Positions 7,272-14,431 of a stretch of 45,171 nucleotides of DNA are shown here, one piece after another; position 1 is the first letter of the stretch, and every line of letters begins with the position of its first letter. The translations under genes were made by a program, and so were the position numbers. The DNA is from an uncultured Sphingomonadaceae bacterium (GTDB lineage: Bacteria > Pseudomonadota > Alphaproteobacteria > Sphingomonadales > Sphingomonadaceae), in contig CALMVA010000013.1 of NCBI GenBank assembly GCA_937873035.1, positions 1 to 45,171 of the forward strand. Reading direction: 5' to 3'. Under the pieces are notes generated by a model. It made no database searches, was not told the DNA's origin, and worked only from the letters and a program-made list of their open reading frames with translations.

Positions 7272-8032
7272 ACTGGTGGCGACGCCTTTTGCTGCTTCCG
7301 GCCATCACGCTGCTTGTTGCCGCCAGCACCCCTGTGCTCGTGCCTGATGTGTCGCAACGCAAGGTCGACATCATCTACAGTTTCACAGGTGCCGAATTGC
7401 TGCTGTTTGGCGCGATCCTATACCCCGGTGGGCGCATACCTTCCCAAGATGCGGATATTGTGGTCGTTCTGCGCGGCCCGTCCGAGGCGCTCACGGTCCG
7501 TGAGAAGCAGAAGCTGGGCGGGCTGATCTGGGTCAACGCTGCCAGCGCGCGCTTCATGTCTGCGCCCGGCTATTACGCCATTGCCAGTTCCCGCCCGCTC
7601 AACAAGCTGGTGAATGAGCGGACCGCCGCGATTTACGAGCTTGGTGTGGAAAATCTCCAGCTCTCTCCTGCAAGCGGGGAACAGCCCGATGCGCAAAGGC
7701 GTTTCGAGCGCGGTCTTATCGATCTGCGGGCGCGCTCACATCTTTACGCGGAAGCACCGGGGTCGGTGGAAATCACCGATGGCGTTCTCTATCGCGCCCG
7801 GCTCTTCATCCCTGCGCGCGTGCCGGTCGGCACCTATGTGGCCGAGACCTTTCTCGTGCAAAATGGCAAGATCCTCGCCGTTGCAAGCCGTGACGTTCAG
7901 ATCAACAAGTCTGGATTTGAACGCTTTGTTGCTGAAAGCGCAAAGCATTACCCGATGCTTTACGGGCTTTCCGCCGTTCTGTTGTCGCTCCTTCTTGGGT
8001 GGAGCGCGGCTGTGCTGTTCCGCCGAATTTAA
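7268..8032 (+). CDS. TIGR02186 / Alph_Pro_TM family membrane-anchored periplasmic protein
   Basis: A 254-residue protein with an N-terminal signal sequence (MNWWRRLLLLPAITLLVAAS), a periplasmic domain, and one C-terminal membrane helix (MLYGLSAVLLSLLLGWSAAVLF). The opening VPDVSQRKVDIIYSFTGAELLLFGAI and VVVLRGP are the signature of the alphaproteobacterial family TIGR02186/PF09608, whose function is unknown. In this family the gene commonly accompanies a TauE/SafE transporter, as here, where the start overlaps the transporter's stop (ATGA). I infer an accessory role in transport or redox handling of a sulfur anion; nothing in the sequence shows a catalytic site. Confidence 0.87.
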   Translation: MNWWRRLLLLPAITLLVAASTPVLVPDVSQRKVDIIYSFTGAELLLFGAILYPGGRIPSQDADIVVVLRGPSEALTVREKQKLGGLIWVNAASARFMSAPGYYAIASSRPLNKLVNERTAAIYELGVENLQLSPASGEQPDAQRRFERGLIDLRARSHLYAEAPGSVEITDGVLYRARLFIPARVPVGTYVAETFLVQNGKILAVASRDVQINKSGFERFVAESAKHYPMLYGLSAVLLSLLLGWSAAVLFRRI

Positions 8033-8107
8033 CCCTGTTTCGTCATTTCTTAACCCGGTTACCTCTATGTCTTGCCACGAGAGCGACCAAAGAAAGTTGT
8101 GCAAAAC

Positions 8108-9865
8108 ATGGATAGTTACCGGCCCGTGGGGTTTGAACCACAAAGTGCATCCGGCGGATCAAGCAGCGAGCATTTTCAGGATTCTGCTCCGGTGACGCAG
8201 CACACAGCGCCATCCGCAATGCCAGATCCGGCACCAGTTCCGCGTGCAACGTCGCACCGGCCAGCATTGATCGAGATTGGGCAGGTCATCGACATCGCAG
8301 GATCAAGCTCACGCGCGCTCCTGTCCGCGCAGATGCTGGCCGAATTGGCGGCTGAAACGACCGACTCCTGCCTTGCCATGTCGGGCCAGGTTGGCAGTCA
8401 GGTGAAAATCAAAGTTGGCTCGACCTGGCTCCTCGCCAATATCCGCACACTGACAAGCGACGTGCGTGACCAGAGCTTCGTCATCGCCGCAATCGACTTT
8501 CTTGGCGAAGGCGATGAAGAACGCCTTACCGGCAAGGTCTATAATTTCCGGCGCGGCGTCACACGCTATCCAGCCCCCGGTGCACCCGTCTATGCCGTAT
8601 CGTCGGAAGACGTGCGCCAAATGTATGCTGCTGAAGACCGCCCGAACATCGAGGTCGGCACCGTCTATCCGACCCGTGACGTGCGGGGCGCGCTTTATGT
8701 TGATGCCATCCTCGGCAAGCACTTTGCGCTGCTCGGCTCGACCGGCACGGGCAAATCCACCTCGGCGGCCTTGATCCTGCACCGCATCTGCGACCTCGCG
8801 CCGCAGGGCCATATCGTCATGATCGATCCGCATGGTGAGTATTCAGCGGCGTTCAAAACAAACGGCGCATTGTTCGACGTCAGCAATCTTCAGATGCCCT
8901 ACTGGTTGATGAACTTTGAAGAGCATTGCGAAGTCTTTGTGACCTCGATGGGCAATGAACGACAGATCGATAGCGACATTCTGGCCAAATGCCTGCTTGC
9001 CTCGCGCCAGAAAAGCCGCGTTGCGCAAGGCATTTCGAAGCTGACGGTCGACTCGCCCATTCCCTATCTGCTGTCAGACCTCTCGGCGATGATTCAATCT
9101 GAAATGGGCCGTCTCGACAAGGCGGGAGACAGCACGCCCTATATCCGCCTCAAGACCAAGATTGACGAAATCAAGTCTGACCCCCGCTATGCCTTCATGT
9201 TTTCAGGGATGCTGGTTGCGGACACAATGGCCGACTTCCTCGGTCGCATCTTCCGCCTGCCGGGTGATGGCAAGCCGATTTCGATCATCGACGTATCTGG
9301 CGTCCCATCAGACATCACCTCGGTGGTGGTCGCCATGCTTTCGCGCATGGTGTTCGACTATGCGATCTGGTCGCGCAACGAACCGCAGCGCCCCATTCTC
9401 CTCGTTTGTGAAGAAGCGCACCGCTATGTTCCCTCAGAGCGGGACGCGCATAACAGCTCGGTCGGCAAGATCCTGAGCCGCATCGCCAAGGAAGGCCGTA
9501 AATATGGTGTTTCGCTTGGCCTTATCACGCAGCGCCCCTCCGACCTTGCCGAAGGCGTTCTCTCACAGTGCGGCACAATCATCGCCATGCGCCTCAACAA
9601 TGAGCGCGATCAGGCGTTCGTGCGCGCGGCCATGCCTGAAGGGGCCAAGGGCTTCCTTGATACCATCCCCTCGCTGCGCAACCGTGAGTGCATCATGTGC
9701 GGCGAAGGCGTCGCCATCCCCATCCGCGTTGCGTTCGACGATCTCGAAGCAAACAAGCGCCCGGCATCCACCGATCCGCTCTTCTCCGAACTCTGGCAGC
9801 AGACGGGCGGCGAAGAAGAGATTCTGGAGCGCGTCATCAAGCGGTGGCGGAGCCAGGGCAAATAA
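8108..9865 (+). CDS. HerA-like (DUF87) P-loop ATPase
   Basis: A 585-residue cytoplasmic ATPase of the HerA/FtsK superfamily. A polar, low-complexity N-terminus is followed by a HAS-barrel-like domain (about 55-190: IGQVIDIAGSSSRALLS...). Then comes the motor domain with Walker A GSTGTGKS (210-217), MIDPHGEY after it, Walker B ILLVCEEAH (429-438 region) and the sensor-like LITQRPSDLAEGVLSQCGTIIAMRL. I chose the ATG at 8108 over a TTG at 8072, because only the ATG is preceded by a purine-rich AAAGAAAG stretch at suitable range. HerA proteins act as hexameric DNA translocases, usually with a NurA nuclease. No NurA is seen nearby, so the role may be different. A second DUF87 ATPase lies 3 kb away. 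Confidence 0.88.
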   Translation: MDSYRPVGFEPQSASGGSSSEHFQDSAPVTQHTAPSAMPDPAPVPRATSHRPALIEIGQVIDIAGSSSRALLSAQMLAELAAETTDSCLAMSGQVGSQVKIKVGSTWLLANIRTLTSDVRDQSFVIAAIDFLGEGDEERLTGKVYNFRRGVTRYPAPGAPVYAVSSEDVRQMYAAEDRPNIEVGTVYPTRDVRGALYVDAILGKHFALLGSTGTGKSTSAALILHRICDLAPQGHIVMIDPHGEYSAAFKTNGALFDVSNLQMPYWLMNFEEHCEVFVTSMGNERQIDSDILAKCLLASRQKSRVAQGISKLTVDSPIPYLLSDLSAMIQSEMGRLDKAGDSTPYIRLKTKIDEIKSDPRYAFMFSGMLVADTMADFLGRIFRLPGDGKPISIIDVSGVPSDITSVVVAMLSRMVFDYAIWSRNEPQRPILLVCEEAHRYVPSERDAHNSSVGKILSRIAKEGRKYGVSLGLITQRPSDLAEGVLSQCGTIIAMRLNNERDQAFVRAAMPEGAKGFLDTIPSLRNRECIMCGEGVAIPIRVAFDDLEANKRPASTDPLFSELWQQTGGEEEILERVIKRWRSQGK

Positions 9866-9913
9866 CGCGTCCCGCGCGGGCAGGCTTGACCTGAGCGGCG
9901 CAAGAACCGATCA

Positions 9914-9957
9914 CCTCTCCTCGCTGTGCCGCAAGGCACACCGGGGGGAGGATGAGA
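9914..9957 (+). promoter_or_regulatory. Predicted ribosome-binding-site-masking hairpin
   Basis: CCTCTCC (9914-9920) can pair with GGGGAGG (9945-9951), the Shine-Dalgarno sequence of the next gene, with a single G-U pair. Between them sits a perfect 6-bp hairpin TGTGCC-GCAA-GGCACA (9925-9940) with a GNRA tetraloop. The whole would fold as a two-part stem that hides the ribosome-binding site. The same Shine-Dalgarno sequence directly abuts an ATG (9952) but stands 6 bases from a TTG (9958), which favours the TTG as start. Confidence 0.5.
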
Positions 9958-10554
9958 TTGCAATCGAGCGATGAGAAGCTGACCTGGCTGGCGCGCGCCA
10001 TTCGCGGCACAGTGCTGTGGTTTTATCGGCGGCAAGGCTGGACGGAGATCAACGCCAACCCTGATCTGCGCAAATGCGTCATCATCGCAGCGCCGCACAC
10101 CAGCAACTGGGATTTCGTCTATTTTCTGGGCGCTGCTACAACGCTGGGCGTGCCGCTTTCCTTCATGGGAAAAAAGCAGCTTTTCCGCTGGCCATTCGGC
10201 CGCGCCATGCGCGAGCTGGGCGGCATTGCCATCGATCGCTCGTCATCACAAAATTATGTGCAATCCATGGTTGACGAATTTGCACGGCGCGACAGCTTCA
10301 TGCTCACAATCGCGCCAGAAGGCACGCGGTCTAAAGTGGCGCGCTGGAAAACCGGATTTTATCATATTGCGGTGCAGGCCAAGGTGCCACTCGTGCTTGG
10401 GCTTATGGATTATGCCAAGAAGCAGGTGGGCCTTGCGGGTGCAATCTGGCCGACAGGCGATTATCTGAAAGACATGGAGAAAGTTCTGGAATTCTACCAG
10501 ACGACCACACCCAAGCGCGCCCGACAAGGGAGCGTCGATTTCGGCCAGATCTAG
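9958..10554 (+). CDS. PlsC-type lysophospholipid/glycerol-phosphate acyltransferase
   Basis: A 198-residue member of the LPLAT/PlsC acyltransferase family. Motif I is HTSNWD (H-x4-D), motif II-like GKKQLFRWPFG, motif III is APEGTRS, and GFYHIA with a following proline-valine region forms motif IV. It is shorter than classic PlsC (about 240 residues) and close to the compact group often annotated simply as 1-acyl-sn-glycerol-3-phosphate acyltransferase. There is no obvious transmembrane helix beyond the amphipathic N-terminus. The acyl acceptor cannot be told from sequence. Translation may start at TTG 9958 (6 bases from GGAGG) rather than ATG 9952, which touches the GGAGG. It follows the HerA-like gene by about 90 bases. 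Confidence 0.87.
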   Translation: MQSSDEKLTWLARAIRGTVLWFYRRQGWTEINANPDLRKCVIIAAPHTSNWDFVYFLGAATTLGVPLSFMGKKQLFRWPFGRAMRELGGIAIDRSSSQNYVQSMVDEFARRDSFMLTIAPEGTRSKVARWKTGFYHIAVQAKVPLVLGLMDYAKKQVGLAGAIWPTGDYLKDMEKVLEFYQTTTPKRARQGSVDFGQI

Positions 10555-10650
10555 GCCGATTTTGACTGAGGCAGGAGCACCGAACAGCCCGGAAAGTCGA
10601 AAGAATAGCGATCCTGAGCATGGCTTTGAAGCCATCAAGACCGCCCCCCG

Positions 10651-11478
10651 CTAGCTCGCGGCGCTGTCTTTCATTTTCTGGGCGTAGCCAGACGCCATCA
10701 TCTTTTCCATCGCGTCAAACAGCTTGTTGGGCGATTTGCGGCGCAGTTGAACGATATGACGCTCCACGCCCTTGGCGATCAGAATTTCACGCTCACCGCG
10801 CGCCATGGCCTTCAGCATCCGCTTGGCCGCCTTGTCGGCATCCATGCCGTTTTCAATGGCATCGTCGCTTTGGCCACGACGCGATCCATCAGCCACCATG
10901 GCATTGCGCGACACATCGGTTTTGATTGACCCCGGCGCAATGACATGAACCTGAAGACCAAGTGCCGCTGTTTCAACGCGCAACGCATCAGCATAGCCGA
11001 TCAGCCCGTGCTTGGCGGCGGAATAGGCCGTCCGCATCGGTGAGCCGACCTTGCCCGCGACGCTGGAAATGAACGCCAGCCGACCGGACTTGCGGCCCAC
11101 CATATGCGGCAGAACAAGCTGCGTCAGCGCGATGGGTGCCAGCAGATCGACATCAATAACCTTCTGGTAAACCGGAAATTTCGTCTCAATCGCAAGGCTG
11201 CGCTGCGAGATGCCTGCATTGTTGATGAGGCAATCGATTTGACCACGCCAGCCCAATGCTTTGTCGACAAGCGCCGGAAGCGCATCATAGTCGGTTGTCT
11301 CGAAGGGCAACACCAGGCACCGCCCCGCACCGCCACACTGCGCGGCAACGGCCTCAAGCGCATCGACCTTTCGGCCTGAAAGGATGAGATAGGCACCCTG
11401 CTTCGCAAGTTGCCGCGCAAAACCAGTGCCGATGCCTGACGAAGCACCGGTGATCCAGACTGTCTGATCCGTGAACAT
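10651..11478 (-). CDS. Short-chain dehydrogenase/reductase (SDR)
   Basis: A 275-residue classical SDR. The cofactor-binding motif is GASSGIG (11-17), followed by INNAG (85-89) and the catalytic Ser in ISSVAG with YSAAK (Tyr152, Lys156). The PGSIKTDV stretch follows as usual. The chosen ATG at 11476-11478 has a GGGAGAGG ribosome-binding site; an open frame continues further upstream but runs through the tRNA-Val gene and is not real. The gene begins 26 bases after the tRNA and so may be read from the tRNA promoter. The substrate is unknown. C-terminal residues 195-275 are basic and rich in Met/Lys, as in the DHRS7-like SDR group. Confidence 0.9.
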   Translation of the reverse strand: MFTDQTVWITGASSGIGTGFARQLAKQGAYLILSGRKVDALEAVAAQCGGAGRCLVLPFETTDYDALPALVDKALGWRGQIDCLINNAGISQRSLAIETKFPVYQKVIDVDLLAPIALTQLVLPHMVGRKSGRLAFISSVAGKVGSPMRTAYSAAKHGLIGYADALRVETAALGLQVHVIAPGSIKTDVSRNAMVADGSRRGQSDDAIENGMDADKAAKRMLKAMARGEREILIAKGVERHIVQLRRKSPNKLFDAMEKMMASGYAQKMKDSAAS

Positions 11479-11504
11479 ACAGGCCCTCTCCCAAAGGCCG
11501 ACAC

Positions 11505-11580
11505 TGGTGGGCGCTGACGGGCTCGAACCGCCGACCCTCTCGGTGTAAACGAGATGCTCTACCAACTGAGCTAAGCGCCC
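11505..11580 (-). tRNA. tRNA-Val (anticodon UAC)
   Basis: Read on the minus strand, a full cloverleaf is present. The acceptor stem is GGGCGCT/AGCGCCC, the D arm is GCTC...GAGC, and the anticodon arm is TCTCG-TTTACAC-CGAGA with anticodon TAC. The variable loop is GGGTC and the T arm is GGCGG-TTCGAGC-CCGTC. The length is 73 bases plus an encoded CCA (11505-11507). The anticodon reads valine codons GUA and, with modification, GUN. Confidence 0.96.
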
Positions 11581-11660
11581 CAGTGCGGGAATGGGTCAAT
11601 TACGGCCTTTTGGGCCCGCGTCAAGGGAATTGCCGTCAGCAATTCAGATGCTCCTCTGCG

Positions 11661-11705
11661 CCACAAAGAAAAGCGGGAGATGCGGCCTGATGGCGCACCT
11701 CCCGC
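11661..11705 (-). terminator. Rho-independent terminator downstream of the second SDR gene
   Basis: Arms 11673-11684 (GCGGGAGATGCG) and 11694-11705 (CGCACCTCCCGC) pair over 12 bp with one G-U pair around a 9-base loop. On the minus strand the hairpin is followed by TTTTCTTTG (11664-11672). It lies 175 bases beyond the stop of the leftward SDR gene at 11880 and insulates the tRNA-Val gene from it. The sequence between, 11706-11879, contains nothing I recognise. Confidence 0.75.
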
Positions 11706-11879
11706 AGTCGAAGAGAGAAGAAGCGTGAAGAACCAAAGTGCGACCCAAGGACTTCCTGCCTACCCATTCTAATTAGTCGATGACCCCACCACCGGCCATA
11801 CCGGGGAAATACGGGTGCAAGCGGATCATGAGGCCGCCGGACTATATCCCGCTATGCCAACAATGCGTTGTTTGGCGGC

Positions 11880-12758
11880 TTAGTCCTGCTTTCCGCCGGG
11901 CACGCCTTTGGAAATCCGCATCTCATATTCAGGATCATCCTCAGGCTTTGCGAGGGCGGCCATGACGCGATCATGAATTTCTTCCAGCGTCGTGCGGAAT
12001 TCGGGATAGGGCAAGATGTAGAGTTCGTCCGCTTCAACTGCCTTCAGCACATACCCGGCTAGCCGTTCAGGCTCCATCCCATGCTCGATCACACTCTTCA
12101 AATGCGCCATCATTTCCGGCGTCGGCTCATAATAGCCGGTATTGCGCAGATGTGCTGGACGCGTAAGCAGTGCTTCGTGAATGTTCGAATTCACGGCCCC
12201 AGGGCACAGCATAGACACGCCCACACGGGTATCCTTGAGATCCATCGACAAACATTCGGAAAGGCCGCGAACCGCCATCTTGGTCGTGCAATAGATGCCC
12301 GTGCCCGGCAAGGCGACAAAAGCTGACATCGAGGCGGTGTTGATGATGTGGCACCCCTCTCCTGTCGCCAGCATCCGCGGCAGGAAGGTCTGGATGCCAT
12401 TGATGACACCGTTGAGGTTGACATCAATCTGCCACTGCCAGTCTTCCGCCGTTGCCTGCTGAAGCGGCCCGAAGTGCGAGACACCCGCGGTGTTGAACAG
12501 CAAATGGACCGGCCCCAGTGCAGCCTCCACCTCATCCGCTGCCGCCGCATAGGCCGTCCGATCTGTAATATCGAGGCGCACAGCATGAACTGCCACGCCT
12601 TCGGCTGCGAAATGCGCGACTGCTGCATCGAGATGGTCTTGCCGAATGTCCGCAATCGCGACGCGGGCGCCTGCCTTGAGGAGCGCCTTGGCTTGCCCAA
12701 GGCCCACGCCAGAGCCTCCGCCAGTAATGAATGCCGTCTTGCCCGCAATTTGCGTCAT
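11880..12758 (-). CDS. Short-chain dehydrogenase/reductase (SDR), second copy type
   Basis: A 292-residue SDR. Its nucleotide-binding motif is TGGGSGVG (12-19), with LDITD (62-66), NTAGVS (89-94, in place of NNAG), TASMSAF with the active-site serine, and YCTTK (Tyr156, Lys160). The C-terminus is longer than usual (EPTPEMMAHLKSVIEHGMEPERLA and beyond), as in the SDR group acting on larger hydrophobic substrates. The start is well supported by AGGAGGG seven bases upstream of ATG. It is not closely similar to the neighbouring SDR, so it is unlikely to be a local duplicate. The substrate is unknown. It has its own promoter region (84 bases to the next gene) and its own terminator. Confidence 0.9.
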   Translation of the reverse strand: MTQIAGKTAFITGGGSGVGLGQAKALLKAGARVAIADIRQDHLDAAVAHFAAEGVAVHAVRLDITDRTAYAAAADEVEAALGPVHLLFNTAGVSHFGPLQQATAEDWQWQIDVNLNGVINGIQTFLPRMLATGEGCHIINTASMSAFVALPGTGIYCTTKMAVRGLSECLSMDLKDTRVGVSMLCPGAVNSNIHEALLTRPAHLRNTGYYEPTPEMMAHLKSVIEHGMEPERLAGYVLKAVEADELYILPYPEFRTTLEEIHDRVMAALAKPEDDPEYEMRISKGVPGGKQD

Positions 12759-12781
12759 TTCACCCTCCTGAAAGAATCATG

Positions 12782-12800
12782 GATGTGAAATTACAACATC
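12782..12800. promoter_or_regulatory. Inverted repeat upstream of the SDR gene
   Basis: GATGT-N9-ACATC (12782-12800) contains the inner dyad TGT-N6-ACA. It lies 24 bases upstream of the SDR start codon, in an AT-rich stretch that also holds TATAT/TAACAT promoter-like sequence. It is a possible operator for a TetR- or GntR-type regulator; no regulator gene is adjacent. Confidence 0.3.
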
Positions 12801-12842
12801 AGCGAAGGAATAACATATATTTTGGCCTGACGGTCGAGGAAA

Positions 12843-14345
12843 TCACTCCTCCGAGGCGGCCGTCGTCACGCCAAGATCAGGAACGCCGATTGACCGGCGC
12901 CCGCCAAAATCGGTCCGCACGACGATGAAGCCGTTGCGCTCCATATGCTCGATGAGGCGACGGACGCGGCCGGGAGAGCTTGTTCCATAGGCGCGCGCGA
13001 AATCCTCGTCTGTCGGGCATGGCGCACCTGATGTGGCCGCGCAGGCAATCATGAGGAAGGGCGTCAGCATATCTTCAGGGATGCGCCCGGCCAGCGCCAC
13101 GACATTACGCCATTCCGGCGCGCGCTCATCGACGATCCCAGCCACCGCCATCGCGAGGCGTCGGCGGAACGCGGCAAGATCAAGCGGTGCACGCGGCAGC
13201 TTGCGCATCCGGCAGCGCACAGTGAAATCCTGATAAAGCGCAGAAACTGGCTGGAAGGCACATTCCCGATCGGCAACCATGTCTGCCAGCACTTCAACAA
13301 CAATATCCTCTACCGCCGCGCCCTCGTGCGACATCCCGGCATCAACCACCTCCTGCACGGCATGGGCGACGACCTGTTCGATGATGTCATCGCTCGCAGG
13401 TGGCGGTGGAGGCGCAGGTGGCGACATGGGCAGTTCGGGCGCATCAACCGCGAAGAGCTTTGCCTGAAGCTCTTCCCCTTGTGCGATCGGCAAAGGCATC
13501 AGGCTTTGTCCCCCGCCACGTGTGCTGGTGCGCACAGCACCGATCCGCACCGACACCGGCCGACGGCACACGGCCGGGCCAAGCGCCAGAAACTGCCCTC
13601 GATCCAGATCGCGGATCGTTTCGGCCTGCTTACGCTCCATGCCCAGAAGATCGGCGGCGCGCGCCATATCAATGTCAAGAAAGGTGCGGCCCATCAGGAA
13701 GTTGGAAGCCTCCGCCGCCACATTCTTGGCGAGCTTGGCAAGGCGCTGTGTGGCGATAATCCCCGCCAGCCCGCGCTTGCGCCCACGGCACATAAGGTTC
13801 GTCATCGCGCCAAGGCTCAGGCGGCGGGTTTCGTCACTCACATCGCCAGCGGCAGCAGGTGCGAACATCTGCGCCTCATCGACCACCACAAGTGCAGGAT
13901 ACCAATATTCCCGCGGCGCATCGAACATGGTTGAAAGGAAGGTGGCGGCACAGCGCATCTGGGCTTCAAGCTCCAGATTGTCGAGCGCAAGCACAACCGA
14001 GGCGCGATGCTCCCTCACACGCGTCGCCATCTTCACGATGTCGCGCGCATCATATGCGCCTGCGTCAATGACGATATGACCAAACTCGTCCGCCAGCGTG
14101 ACGAAATCGCCCTCAGGGTCGATGACCACCTGCTGCACCATGCGCGCGCTTTCCTCAAGCAGGCGGCGCAGCAGATGTGACTTGCCAGACCCGCTATTGC
14201 CCTGAACGAGCAATCGCGTGGCGAGCAGTTCTTCAATGTCGATGCGAACCGGCGCGCCGTGCTTGTCGGTTCCTATGTCGATTGCGGCCTTCACAGGTCG
14301 CGCATTGCATGAGCCGCAAAGGGCGGCAAGCCGGTCTGCGGCCAA
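12843..14345 (-). CDS. DUF87 / HerA-type ATPase with C-terminal helical extension
   Basis: A 500-residue ATP-binding protein. Walker A is GNSGSGKS (49-56), followed by VVIDPEGDF, Walker B LVVVDEAQMF (151-160 region) and IIATQRLAKLAKNVAAEASNFLMGR. The motor domain ends near residue 270. A proline-rich linker (PPAPPPPPASD, around 315) leads to a C-terminal part with a winged-helix-like end (FARAYGTSSPGRVRRLIEHMERNGFIVVRTDFGG). That suggests DNA contact. The start is uncertain: the frame opens with TTG at 14345, and a GTG at 14294 would remove 17 residues; neither has a strong ribosome-binding site. The function is unknown. Unlike the HerA-like protein at 8108, it lacks an N-terminal HAS barrel. 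Confidence 0.83.
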   Translation of the reverse strand: MAADRLAALCGSCNARPVKAAIDIGTDKHGAPVRIDIEELLATRLLVQGNSGSGKSHLLRRLLEESARMVQQVVIDPEGDFVTLADEFGHIVIDAGAYDARDIVKMATRVREHRASVVLALDNLELEAQMRCAATFLSTMFDAPREYWYPALVVVDEAQMFAPAAAGDVSDETRRLSLGAMTNLMCRGRKRGLAGIIATQRLAKLAKNVAAEASNFLMGRTFLDIDMARAADLLGMERKQAETIRDLDRGQFLALGPAVCRRPVSVRIGAVRTSTRGGGQSLMPLPIAQGEELQAKLFAVDAPELPMSPPAPPPPPASDDIIEQVVAHAVQEVVDAGMSHEGAAVEDIVVEVLADMVADRECAFQPVSALYQDFTVRCRMRKLPRAPLDLAAFRRRLAMAVAGIVDERAPEWRNVVALAGRIPEDMLTPFLMIACAATSGAPCPTDEDFARAYGTSSPGRVRRLIEHMERNGFIVVRTDFGGRRSIGVPDLGVTTAASEE

Positions 14346-14378
14346 AAGGAATACTTATGTGGAAACTTGCGCGGCGAC

Positions 14379-14410
14379 ACAAAAAAGGGGGCGAAAATCT
14401 CCGCCCCCTT
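14379..14410 (-). terminator. Rho-independent terminator of the TonB-dependent receptor gene
   Basis: AAGGGGGCG (14385-14393) and CGCCCCCTT (14402-14410) form a perfect 9-bp stem with an 8-base loop. On the minus strand a run of six T residues follows (14381-14386). It lies about 20 bases after the receptor stop codon. Confidence 0.9.
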
Positions 14411-14431
14411 CCCTGTCCTATTCGACGCCGA

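Noticed and set aside
10620..10635. Hairpin ATGGCT-TTGA-AGCCAT between convergent genes as a terminator
   Set aside because: The stem is short and no T run follows on either strand.
11479..11565. Upstream extension of the first SDR gene
   Set aside because: The extension would translate through the tRNA-Val gene, and a good ribosome-binding site lies before the internal ATG.
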